From contig NZ_CP132203.1 in NCBI RefSeq assembly GCF_030719035.1, positions 1,426,001-1,490,000 on the forward strand: a stretch of DNA of 64,000 bases, given 5' to 3'. A model generated the notes under the pieces. It was not told where the DNA came from and did not search any database. It saw only the letters and a list, made by a program, of their open reading frames with translations. Made by a program: the position numbers and the translations under genes. Origin of the DNA: Hahella sp. HNIBRBA332. GTDB lineage: Bacteria; Pseudomonadota; Gammaproteobacteria; Pseudomonadales; Oleiphilaceae. Position 1 is the stretch's first letter. Each line of letters opens with the position of its first letter. Shown one piece after another: positions 17,470-24,249 of this stretch.

Positions 17470-18480
17470 TTACTCACATAGCCCGTAGATGCTTGAGCAG
17501 GTTGGGGTGGAGTCCAAATTGATGGCGGATATCAGGTCATATTGATTGCCGCCGCGTCCGGTTTTGCTCCACTCGATGACGTCGTAAATGTTTGGCATCT
17601 TGATTCGAGAGTCTTTTTTGTGTGCTCCTGGCGTTTTGTCAGCGGCAAAGAACGTAGACATTCCGCGCTTGGATGCGCTGGAGACACGCTTCTCCCAAGC
17701 ATCGATAGTCTGAGGAACATGCGGAAAGCGTCGGTTAATTTCGAATAACTCGCGCTTGCCTGCATGAATGCATGGCATGCATCCCACGCGCCCCATACCT
17801 TGCTCATAGAGCGGATTCCATTTGATGCCGTATTTTGTATGCATGGCGAAGCAGTCCTCCGCTTTCCAGTCCAACAAGGGGCGGTAGGTCCAGAAGCCGG
17901 CGCCGCTCTCAATGTCGCCAAAGTTGAGTTCCCACTCATCCAGGTTTGCCCGGGCCCGGGACTCGTCCCGGCGCACGCCTTGCCAATGAACCACACGTTG
18001 ATAGCCATGTTCTTTCCGCAGCTTGTTGATGTATTCGTCTACCGGAACATGCTTAAGCTCTTGGGAGCAGAAGCGCGCACGTGTAGAGGGGAAGCGCCCC
18101 TTCCAGATGCAAAGGTCCAAGAACGGATTCCCTGTTGGCTTGATCGCCTTTAGCGCCTGATAGATGCGGCGCTTAGCTTTGCGCCGTGATCGGTTGGACC
18201 GATCCTCTCCCATGAACTCCTTAAGCCACTTCTTCTGTACGTATCTGCGTTTACCCGCGATTTGCGCTGCAAAGTCCGCTTTAACTCGTGTGATCCCCTT
18301 GCCGCATAACCGCTTCAGTTCTTTGTCCAAATAGTCCACGTAGTCGTAAGTGGTCTGATGTTCGTGACCAGTATCCGCAAACACAAACTCCAGGTTTGAA
18401 GCGCCCTCCTCAATGGCGAGAAGGGCCAGGGCGGTGCTGTCTTTACCGCCCGATACAGAAACAACGTTTAGTTCTTTCAA
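17470..18480 (-). CDS. Phage PAPS-reductase-like PP-loop protein
   Basis: A 336-residue protein of the PAPS reductase / ATP-pyrophosphatase superfamily. The PP-loop SVSGGKDSTALAL is at residues 8-20, followed by FVFADTGHEH and later WQGVRRDESRARANL and VGCMPCIHAGKREL, where the CxxC may bind metal or iron-sulfur. Such genes are frequent in prophages and related to DndC, which activates sulfur in DNA phosphorothioation, but no dndD/E or sulfurtransferase is here. A sulfonucleotide or DNA/tRNA modification role is possible and unproven. Confidence 0.8.
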   Translation of the reverse strand: MKELNVVSVSGGKDSTALALLAIEEGASNLEFVFADTGHEHQTTYDYVDYLDKELKRLCGKGITRVKADFAAQIAGKRRYVQKKWLKEFMGEDRSNRSRRKAKRRIYQALKAIKPTGNPFLDLCIWKGRFPSTRARFCSQELKHVPVDEYINKLRKEHGYQRVVHWQGVRRDESRARANLDEWELNFGDIESGAGFWTYRPLLDWKAEDCFAMHTKYGIKWNPLYEQGMGRVGCMPCIHAGKRELFEINRRFPHVPQTIDAWEKRVSSASKRGMSTFFAADKTPGAHKKDSRIKMPNIYDVIEWSKTGRGGNQYDLISAINLDSTPTCSSIYGLCE

Positions 18481-18493
18481 GGCCCGGTCCCTG

Positions 18494-18862
18494 TTACTGA
18501 ATGCTGTGGTAGTGCTGGTTGGTTTCGTAGCGGTCGATGGAGAAGTCTTCCTGCTCCTGCTTGTAGGCTGCGTCAGCCAGATATTTCCCGATGCTATAGG
18601 CGGCGTTGTCGATCATCTGCTTACAGGAGGTGACTGCTGTTTGGCGGCCTTTCTTGTCGTCCCGGCTCTGGTAGAGCAGGGATAAAACAGAGTCGATGTC
18701 GTCGCCTTGTTTGACCTCGTCTAACACATCCTGAAAGCCCCACTTCTGGCCGTTCACATGTACGCGCCTGCCTTCCAATAAATCCTCCGCGATGGACTTA
18801 GCCGTGCTCTCCAGAATGCGCTCTTTGATCTCTTGTCTTTCCATGTAGTCCATGTATTTCAT
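18494..18862 (-). CDS. Phage early protein of unknown function
   Basis: A 122-residue, mostly helical and acidic protein with no recognisable motif; it contains many Tyr and Gln near the end (DRYETNQHYHSIQ). Its start overlaps the stop of the upstream gene by four bases and it ends 13 bases before the PP-loop protein, so it is translated as part of the leftward early operon. Confidence 0.6.
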   Translation of the reverse strand: MKYMDYMERQEIKERILESTAKSIAEDLLEGRRVHVNGQKWGFQDVLDEVKQGDDIDSVLSLLYQSRDDKKGRQTAVTSCKQMIDNAAYSIGKYLADAAYKQEQEDFSIDRYETNQHYHSIQ

Positions 18863-19113
18863 TGCTCTAAGTCCTTCTGAAGTTGGGTAATGATGTTTTG
18901 TAGTTCGGCGATCTTGCGGTCGCGCTCCTGAATAGCTGAGTTGGCGTCGACCAGATCGTCATGGCTGCATTCCAGATCAAATACCAAGTCGCTGTTCTTA
19001 TCTCGTAAGTCGTCCAGTCTGTAGAGGATGGCTTCAGCCTCGACCGCGCACTTGATCATGAGGGCGTTTAGAAGCTCTCTGTCTGTCATGTGGGTGAGTA
19101 GAGTTCCGTTCAT
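18859..19113 (-). CDS. Small coiled-coil phage protein
   Basis: An 84-residue helical protein. Residues 25-84 form a likely coiled coil (heptads through ILYRLDDLRDKNSDLVFDLE and EIQERD-like repeats). No family recognised. It follows a smaller gene by nine bases in the leftward early operon. Confidence 0.6.
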   Translation of the reverse strand: MNGTLLTHMTDRELLNALMIKCAVEAEAILYRLDDLRDKNSDLVFDLECSHDDLVDANSAIQERDRKIAELQNIITQLQKDLEQ

Positions 19114-19122
19114 GTGTGGTCC

Positions 19123-19293
19123 TTATTGGTAGATAGCGACTGGAAACTTGGCGTTAGGGTTAACGGCCTTGATGGCTCGTTTGCTCTTGTATTGGGCCAG
19201 TCTGGATAAGTTGCTGATTGGTCCCTGGGTCTCGATGAGAGCCAAACGTATATGGCTGTTTTGTGGTGTGAACTTTCTAAGAACACTTAGCAT
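19123..19293 (-). CDS. 56-residue first gene of the leftward early operon
   Basis: A small basic protein that starts at ATG 19293, eight bases after AAAGGA, and ends with TAA at 19123-19125. It begins MLSVLRKFTPQNSHIRLALI and continues with GPISNLSRLAQYKSKRAIKAVNP. It occupies the otherwise empty space between the PL-like promoter and the coiled-coil gene, in the right orientation. By position it corresponds to the small regulators found first in lambdoid left operons. Function unknown. Confidence 0.6.
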   Translation of the reverse strand: MLSVLRKFTPQNSHIRLALIETQGPISNLSRLAQYKSKRAIKAVNPNAKFPVAIYQ

Positions 19294-19327
19294 TTCTCTG
19301 TCCTTTCATCTGAATCGGCTTGAGAGA

Positions 19328-19377
19328 AATATAAGAAAACTTAGTTTTGTGGTCAAGCTAAAAAATAAGAAATCTTA
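19328..19377 (-). promoter_or_regulatory. Leftward early promoter PL with operators OL1 and OL2
   Basis: Reading leftwards, -35 TTGACC (19351-19356) and -10 TATATT (19328-19333) are 17 bases apart. Two copies of the palindrome TAAG-N4-CTTA overlap it: TAAGAAAACTTA at 19332-19343 in the spacer and TAAGAAATCTTA at 19366-19377 upstream. The same palindrome recurs between the repressor and the Cro-like gene, so these are the repressor's binding sites. Confidence 0.8.
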
Positions 19378-19395
19378 TTTTATTTGTCGGAGGCG

Positions 19396-19418
19396 AAAAA
19401 AAAGCCTGCTAAGCAGGC
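19396..19418 (-). terminator. Terminator of the repressor gene
   Basis: Six-base GC-rich stem GCCTGC / GCAGGC with a three-base loop, followed on the minus strand by eight T residues. It lies about 20 bases after the stop of the repressor gene. Confidence 0.85.
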
Positions 19419-19438
19419 CTTTCATGGAGGTCGGTGGG

Positions 19439-20146
19439 TTAAATCATTGATACGATATACCAGAATACACGACCTAAAATCCGTATGCCTTGGCTACTCT
19501 CCTCTGTATAAACCTCGTCAGGGTATTCGTTGCTGTTGTATGTTCTAAGCCTGATGCCGCCTCCAGGGACGCGGTAGATAAGCCGCAACAACAACATTCC
19601 ATTGTGGTCAATCCCATATAGATCGCCGTCATTGATTACAGTGTTGGCTGTATCAATAAGCGCATACGACCCATTGGGTAGCACTGGCGCCATGCTGGAG
19701 CCTTTAACGGTTACCCAAGCAACCTTTTTAGGGTTTAAGCCTTTCTCTTCTAGAAAGGCGGCGGAGCATCTGCTCTTTCTTCCTTCCTCGTCAAGCTTGA
19801 CGACAGTGCCTTTACCCGTAGACAACTGAACTTCGGTATAAAATGGCAACTCTACCTCACCTTGCTTTAGGGGATCTCCTTCTTCCCACGTATCCACATA
19901 GCCCATCCATACGGCATTCTGAAACTTTCTGGGTATCGGGGTTCTTCCTTTTTCCTCCAATAGCCAATCCACCTCGCAATCCAAAACCTTTGCGAGCTTG
20001 ACGAGATTTTCGCCACGCGGGGAGGTCTCGTCTTTCTCCCATTGAGTCACTGACACACTTGATACCCCGACCAGTTTCCCGACTTTGGCCTGGGTTAACT
20101 CAAGTTCTTTGCGTCGCTCTCTGATTCTCTGACCTAGTGTTTTCAT
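19439..20146 (-). CDS. CI-like prophage repressor (HTH plus S24 peptidase fold)
   Basis: A 235-residue repressor. An N-terminal Xre-type helix-turn-helix (LELTQAKVGKLVGVSSVSVTQWEKDE) is joined to a C-terminal LexA/CI S24 domain with the catalytic Ser in VKGSSMAPVLPNG. At the place where the family has the catalytic lysine (pattern L-x-V-K-R-L) this protein reads GMLLLRLIYRVPGGG, so Arg seems to replace Lys; self-cleavage may be lost. It is transcribed away from the Cro-like gene with operators between them, and it should keep both early promoters shut. Confidence 0.9.
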   Translation of the reverse strand: MKTLGQRIRERRKELELTQAKVGKLVGVSSVSVTQWEKDETSPRGENLVKLAKVLDCEVDWLLEEKGRTPIPRKFQNAVWMGYVDTWEEGDPLKQGEVELPFYTEVQLSTGKGTVVKLDEEGRKSRCSAAFLEEKGLNPKKVAWVTVKGSSMAPVLPNGSYALIDTANTVINDGDLYGIDHNGMLLLRLIYRVPGGGIRLRTYNSNEYPDEVYTEESSQGIRILGRVFWYIVSMI

Positions 20147-20148
20147 AA

Positions 20149-20209
20149 TAAGTTATCTTACATTTCCTTGCCATAAGTTTTCTTTGTAAATATGATGTAA
20201 GAAATCTTA
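20149..20209. promoter_or_regulatory. Right control region: PR promoter and operators OR1-OR3
   Basis: Rightward promoter TTGCCA (20168-20173), 17-base spacer, TATGAT (20191-20196), ahead of the Cro-like gene. Three copies of TAAG-N4-CTTA are present: 20149-20160 next to the repressor start, 20174-20185 (last base imperfect) filling the spacer, and 20198-20209 just after the -10. One operator lies in the promoter spacer here and in PL alike, which points to repression by blocking RNA polymerase. Confidence 0.82.
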
Positions 20210-20233
20210 TTTTTCCGATGCATGAGGCAACGA

Positions 20234-20428
20234 ATGAAGAAAACAGAAGCAGTGGATTATTTTGGCAACCAAGCAAACTTGGCCAAAGCACTTGGGATTG
20301 CTCCGGCGGCAGTTTACCAATGGGGTGACTTTATCCCAGAGCTACGTGCTTTCCAGCTTGAGCGCATCACTAACGGAAAACTAAAACACGCGCGAACACT
20401 ATCCTCCGAAACGACACGATCAGTTTAA
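20234..20428 (+). CDS. Cro/YdaS-like DNA-binding protein
   Basis: A 64-residue HTH protein starting at ATG 20234 behind GAGG (an upstream ATG at 20222 is less well placed). It has the Cro/YdaS pattern KKTEAVDYFGNQANLAKALGIAPAAVYQWG. Diverging from the repressor and first in the rightward operon, it should compete for the TAAG-N4-CTTA operators and favour lytic expression. Confidence 0.8.
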   Translation: MKKTEAVDYFGNQANLAKALGIAPAAVYQWGDFIPELRAFQLERITNGKLKHARTLSSETTRSV

Positions 20429-20449
20429 GAGCAGGGAGGCTTTTAATTC

Positions 20450-21061
20450 ATGAAACAGCAATCACGCCTAAAACTGCTTATGTCCGCCGTTAATCGCTGG
20501 CTGGAGCAACCCAAAGCGAGCCGGGCGACCATCTGCGGCGAAATCGTTCAAGCGGCTAATGACTGCGGGCTGTCTGAAATCCTCAAAAACGAAGGGATCA
20601 CGTTCAACCGGTCGGATGACCTTTATAACGACATGCGCGTCAACGCCCAAAAGATTTTTCGCTGGCTGGGTCAATACGACGGGATACACGCCTTCCTTGA
20701 TAGGTTGTGGTGTCTAGAGCCCGCCATCGTTGCGGCCATGCCTGAAGCTTTGCGCCTGTCTTATTTGAATGACGTGTTCAGTGTTGCGGGTGTCGTGGTG
20801 TGCAGCCGGCAGGTGAGTTGCGAACGCATCGACGCCACCCGCATGGCGGCATGTCTCACCAAAGAACAGATGGAAGCTCAGGTGTCTGTCATCGAATTGG
20901 GTATTCACCCGGACTTAGAGTCCGCACGTCGCGCCTATCAGGAAGTGTCCGAAGCGGTCGCCACTGGGGCGGCTGTACTGGGTGAACTGGAAAGAACTTA
21001 TCCAGAGCTGAACTATAAGGGCGCTGCAATGGTCGCCCGCTCTCACGCAGTTATCAACTAG
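20450..21061 (+). CDS. YdaT-like phage regulator
   Basis: A 203-residue protein whose region NAQKIFRWLGQYDG and following LRLSYLNDVFS resemble YdaT of the E. coli Rac prophage, where ydaS-ydaT follow the repressor. YdaT was first called a toxin and is now thought to act like a CII-type transcription regulator. The longer length here and the extra N-terminal helices are unusual. It lies 21 bases after the Cro-like gene with an AGGGAGG ribosome site, before the replication genes, the place of cII in lambda. Confidence 0.6.
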   Translation: MKQQSRLKLLMSAVNRWLEQPKASRATICGEIVQAANDCGLSEILKNEGITFNRSDDLYNDMRVNAQKIFRWLGQYDGIHAFLDRLWCLEPAIVAAMPEALRLSYLNDVFSVAGVVVCSRQVSCERIDATRMAACLTKEQMEAQVSVIELGIHPDLESARRAYQEVSEAVATGAAVLGELERTYPELNYKGAAMVARSHAVIN

Positions 21062-21072
21062 GAGGTTGATGT

Positions 21073-21953
21073 ATGACGGCGCAAGCCAACGTCTTGGCGT
21101 TTCCTTCCGCGCCCAAAATGGAAGTGGTCAAAGCAGATATTGATAACGGCTTCTTTCGCCTAGCCAATGAGCTGGCGGACAGCCTTTGCAAGGTCGAGCT
21201 GTCAGGCCGTCAGTATCGCGTCTTTATGGCGTTAATAAGGAAGACCTACGGATACGGGAAAAAGTATGACTGGATTGTCGCCGAACAGCTCTGTCAGCTC
21301 ATGAGTTATGAGGGATGCCCGTCGCATATCCGCGCAGACATCCGCGAGCTTAAAGCCCGCCGCATGATCGTTGTCGATGGTCGGCAGATGGGGCCTAACC
21401 CGGTGATATCAGACTGGGAAATGACGAAGCCAAGCAGGCCGAAAACGGCCCATAAACGAGCCGAAACCGGCCCGAAAATGAGCCGAAACCAGCCTGTTAA
21501 TGAGCCGAAAACGGCCTGTTCTTACACTACGGATTCAGAACAAAACAGGCCGAAACCGGCCCGAAAAACGAGCCGAAAACGGCCTACACAAAAGACAATA
21601 AAGACAATCTTACAAAAGACATTGTTAAGAAAGCGCGTGCGAAACGCGCCACCCAAGCGCCGACCGATTTTGAAATCACCGACGAGCTGTTCGGCTGGGC
21701 ATGTGACAACCGGATCACCACGGACCTTGTCACCGAAACCGACAAGTTTCTCGATTACCACCGGGCCAAGGGTACGACGTTCAAGTGCTGGAAGTCGGCT
21801 TGGCGTAACTGGATGCGCAACAGTATGAAGTTTGCGCCGAAGCCAACCCGTCAATCGCAGCTCAACGAATACGGCGCCGCAGGCAACAGCACGGTGCCTG
21901 GGGATGTTTACGGGTTTCACGACACAAGCTGGGCGCAGGATTTAGGGATTTAA
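21073..21953 (+). pseudogene. Replication initiator O, split by a -1 frameshift
   Basis: The N-terminal half (from 21073) is a phage O-type initiator domain: DNGFFRLANELADSLCKVELSGRQYRVFMALIRKTYG. The typical C-terminal domain (TDFEITDELFGWACDNRI, FLDYHRAKGTTFKCWKSAWRNWMRN) is encoded one base back, ending at 21953, three bases before the P gene. The original frame instead runs on to 21828 as low-complexity text. The change falls inside the repeated origin sequence, most simply at the run of five A near 21564-21568, where the sister repeat has four. It is either a real mutation, a sequencing error or a recoding site. Confidence 0.7.
21436..21640. other. Phage replication origin with six iterons inside gene O
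   Basis: Six copies of the near-palindrome RGCCGAAAMCGGCC lie at about 21436, 21459, 21481, 21503, 21547 and 21571, in the linker of the O gene. They are followed by an A-rich, easily melted stretch (21585-21640). This is the arrangement of lambda ori, where O binds iterons beside an AT-rich segment. Confidence 0.8.
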
Positions 21954-21955
21954 CC

Positions 21956-22669
21956 ATGGAAGCAAAGCACATCGGATCACAGCAAATACGCGGCGTAATC
22001 AGCCGAACGCTACGCCAGGGCGACACGCTACAGCATACAGCGCAGAGCAGGGCTTACGGACAATCACAGGCGGCTATTTCCGAGCAGGCGGCGGAGATCG
22101 TCAACGCCTTGTTCACGGAGCTTAGCGGAGTATTCCCCGCCTGGAAGTACGCCTTCCCAGACCATGAAGTCATCCAGCAGGCCAAGAAAGCTTGGACCAA
22201 GGGCTTCATCGAAAATGGGATTCTAAGCATGCAACAGGTTCAGGTCGGTTTAACCAGAGCGCGCAGGCTGAACTCCCCGCACATTCCCAGCGTGGGCCAG
22301 TTTATCGCGTGGTGTAGACCTACAGCGGAAGACCTTGGCCTGATGCCAGTGCAAGCGGCCTACCGGATGGCCTGCGGTGGACTTCAGCAGCTTGAGCGCA
22401 GGGAAAGCCTTGCCTATCTGGCGGTGCGTATCGCAGCAAGGGAGACGGGCAGCTTTGAGCTTAGAGCGCGCCCTGAAAGTGAAATGCTGCCGCTGTTCAC
22501 GCGCAATTACGACATCGTCTGTCGCCGCGTCATGAACGGGGAAGACATCCAGGCGGACATCCCTAAAGCGCTACCAGAGCAGCCCGTTAAAGCTTCTCGC
22601 CCAGTCCCGAAAGAGGAAGCCCGCCGGAGGATGGCGGACCTATTGAAATCAGTTTCGGCCAGCAGTTAG
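21956..22669 (+). CDS. Replication protein P-like helicase loader
   Basis: A 237-residue protein in the position of lambda P, starting two bases after the O stop. The central region resembles P proteins (VNALFTELSGVFPAWKYAFPDHEVIQQAKKAWTKGFIENGILSMQQVQVGLTRAR, then SPHIPSVGQFIAWC). It should bring host DnaB helicase to the O-bound origin. The Pro/Lys-rich C-terminus is typical. Length equals that of lambda P (233). Confidence 0.82.
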   Translation: MEAKHIGSQQIRGVISRTLRQGDTLQHTAQSRAYGQSQAAISEQAAEIVNALFTELSGVFPAWKYAFPDHEVIQQAKKAWTKGFIENGILSMQQVQVGLTRARRLNSPHIPSVGQFIAWCRPTAEDLGLMPVQAAYRMACGGLQQLERRESLAYLAVRIAARETGSFELRARPESEMLPLFTRNYDIVCRRVMNGEDIQADIPKALPEQPVKASRPVPKEEARRRMADLLKSVSASS

Positions 22670-22686
22670 GCCAAGGAAAAGCAGTA

Positions 22687-22992
22687 ATGACACAAACACA
22701 CGCAAGAAGAACCGACCCCGTAAGCAGCCACTTGGCGGCCGCGGCCAATGAGTCAAATCGCTGGACGCAGACACAACTTGTCGCGCTGGAGCTGGCCAAG
22801 CGCCCGGTGCCGGATTGGGTCATAGGGTGGACCAGTTCAGAGCTGGCCAGGACCGCCAAGCTGGATCGGTACATGGTCGCCAGAAGGCTGCCGGACGCTG
22901 AAAAGGCCGGGCTAGTGGAGCGCGTCGGGATCATGGAATGCTCGATTTCAGGACGTAAGGCAGTGGCCTGGAGGGCGGTTAAACATGACTAA
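22687..22992 (+). CDS. Small winged-helix phage protein
   Basis: A 101-residue basic protein whose middle reads as a winged helix (TSSELARTAKLDRYMVARRLPDAEKAGLVERVG), the MarR-like pattern of two helices and a wing. The N-terminus ARRTDPVSSHLAAA is frequent in phage proteins encoded after P. Its stop overlaps the next start by eight bases. DNA-binding role likely, target unknown. Confidence 0.6.
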   Translation: MTQTHARRTDPVSSHLAAAANESNRWTQTQLVALELAKRPVPDWVIGWTSSELARTAKLDRYMVARRLPDAEKAGLVERVGIMECSISGRKAVAWRAVKHD

Positions 22993-23200
22993 GCGCCCAA
23001 GGGAGTACGCCGCCGAGATTCTACAAATGCAGGGCAGGGAGGAGCGAGCCAGAGCGCTGGCCGCTGTTCCCACTCAATTCCGGGCGATGGTGGAGGCGCA
23101 TGTGCGGACCTACTTCGCGTTGAAAGCCAAACCGAAAGCGGCACCGTCTGTGATAACACCAGAGATGGCCAGGGCTTTGATACGGAGGCGGGCGGCATGA
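22985..23200 (+). CDS. Short basic phage protein
   Basis: A 71-residue helical protein (EILQMQGREERARALAAVPTQFRAMVEAHVRTYFALKAK). The REERARALAAVP pattern is common in small proteins of the nin-like region of proteobacterial phages. Overlaps both neighbours by a few bases, so translated in a coupled series. Function unknown. Confidence 0.6.
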   Translation: MTKRPREYAAEILQMQGREERARALAAVPTQFRAMVEAHVRTYFALKAKPKAAPSVITPEMARALIRRRAA

Positions 23201-23544
23201 GTGACGAGACCCTGGAGCAGAAGCTACAGAACATCCGAAACAAGGCCGCCGAGTTCGCCCGAGCCAAGGCGAACCGGGTTTACCTGGAGGAGTTCCGCAA
23301 GTCCAAGATCGCCATTCTGATGAGAGAGGCGGAGAGCGCAGACCCGGACCTGACGGCGGCGAACCGCCAGGAGGCTTGGGCGAGGCGTCACCCTGAATAC
23401 CTGGAGCTATTAAAGGGCCTGATGCAAGCGACGGAAGAGGAGGCCCGGCTGCACTGGGAACTACGGACGGCGGAATGGGCGGTGGAGATATGGCGGACCA
23501 AGTCGGCCAACAAGAGGGCGGAGCGGATGAGGTACGGGGCGTGA
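23197..23544 (+). CDS. Helical phage protein of unknown function
   Basis: A 115-residue, strongly charged helical protein (EQKLQNIRNKAAEFARAKANRVYLEEFRKSKIAILM, ending WAVEIWRTKSANKRAERMRYGA). Its start overlaps the previous stop by four bases and its TGA overlaps the GTG of the next gene. Proteins with this LEEFRKSKIA text occur in siphovirus nin-like regions; no activity is known to me. Confidence 0.6.
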   Translation: MSDETLEQKLQNIRNKAAEFARAKANRVYLEEFRKSKIAILMREAESADPDLTAANRQEAWARRHPEYLELLKGLMQATEEEARLHWELRTAEWAVEIWRTKSANKRAERMRYGA

Positions 23545-23831
23545 TTTATCGAAACAACAAACTACTAGCGGCCATCCGGCAATTGCCTTGCGCGGCCTGT
23601 GGCATAGAGGGTGGCTCTCAGGCTGCCCATTCCAACCTGCTGAGGCACGGCAAGGGTAGGGGATTGAAGGCGTCAGACGCTGCCACGTTCCCACTGTGCC
23701 CGCCTTGTCACATGAGGTTTGACCAGGGGAAAGAGCTGACCAAATCCGAGCGGGAACAACTGACCATGGATTGGTTGGCGTGGACACATATCCAACTTAT
23801 TGAAAACGAACTGATAGAGGTAAAACGATGA
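23541..23831 (+). CDS. Ref/HNH-like zinc-binding phage protein
   Basis: A 96-residue protein beginning at GTG 23541, which overlaps the previous stop. Two Cys pairs and a His set, CAACGIEGGSQAAHSNLLRHGKG and PLCPPCHMRFDQG, give a zinc-stabilised HNH-type nuclease fold like the phage recombination enhancement protein Ref and NinG relatives. It may nick or cut recombination intermediates. A longer upstream start would overlap the previous gene by 70 bases and is less likely. Confidence 0.65.
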   Translation: MIYRNNKLLAAIRQLPCAACGIEGGSQAAHSNLLRHGKGRGLKASDAATFPLCPPCHMRFDQGKELTKSEREQLTMDWLAWTHIQLIENELIEVKR

Positions 23832-24205
23832 GACGAGCAGTAGATGAAACCGCGTGGTTGCTGGAACAGTGGGCGCGGTGGTCTAAATTTAATACAGATA
23901 ACGTGGGCTATCCGTCGTCGACGCCGTTTGCGCGGATGGCGGGGAGTTCGGTGCGGTCGCCGGTGATTACGGATCAGGAGGCGGCCAAGGTGGATTTGGC
24001 TGTGTCCAAGCTGCGGGCGCGTGATGAAGAAATGGGAGAAGTTTTAAGGCTTTATTACATGGCGGGAGAAAACCTCTCATATGTGGTGCGACGTATGCCC
24101 AGTTTGGATCGACGTAAGGCTGGTGCCTTGATTAAGGCTGGTGCCTTGATTAAGGCTGGTGTCGCTTGGGTTGATGCGGCTCTCTGTATCGGGAGTGCCA
24201 ATTAA
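23828..24205 (+). CDS. Q-like late antiterminator
   Basis: A 125-residue protein beginning with an ATGA overlap. It has the opening WLLEQWARWSKFN, then a helix-turn-helix-like segment (LRARDEEMGEVLRLYYMAGENLSYVVRRM), typical of phage antitermination Q proteins. The place, last in the rightward early operon and before lysis, agrees. A perfect 18-base tandem duplication adds a second GALIKA block at about residues 100-111. Q proteins let RNA polymerase read through terminators ahead of the late genes. Confidence 0.65.
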   Translation: MRRAVDETAWLLEQWARWSKFNTDNVGYPSSTPFARMAGSSVRSPVITDQEAAKVDLAVSKLRARDEEMGEVLRLYYMAGENLSYVVRRMPSLDRRKAGALIKAGALIKAGVAWVDAALCIGSAN

Positions 24206-24249
24206 TGCATATGAAGTGTGATCTGAAATGCTAAAGAGTAATTTTTGGT

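Noticed and set aside
17470..18480. A DNA phosphorothioation (dnd) system
   Set aside because: Only the PP-loop protein is present; no dndB, dndD, dndE or sulfurtransferase-like genes are near, and the gene sits in a phage early operon.
21436..21584. CRISPR-like array
   Set aside because: The repeats are short, unevenly spaced, palindromic and lie inside the O gene; they fit origin iterons. No cas genes are present, and I saw no CRISPR array elsewhere in the window.
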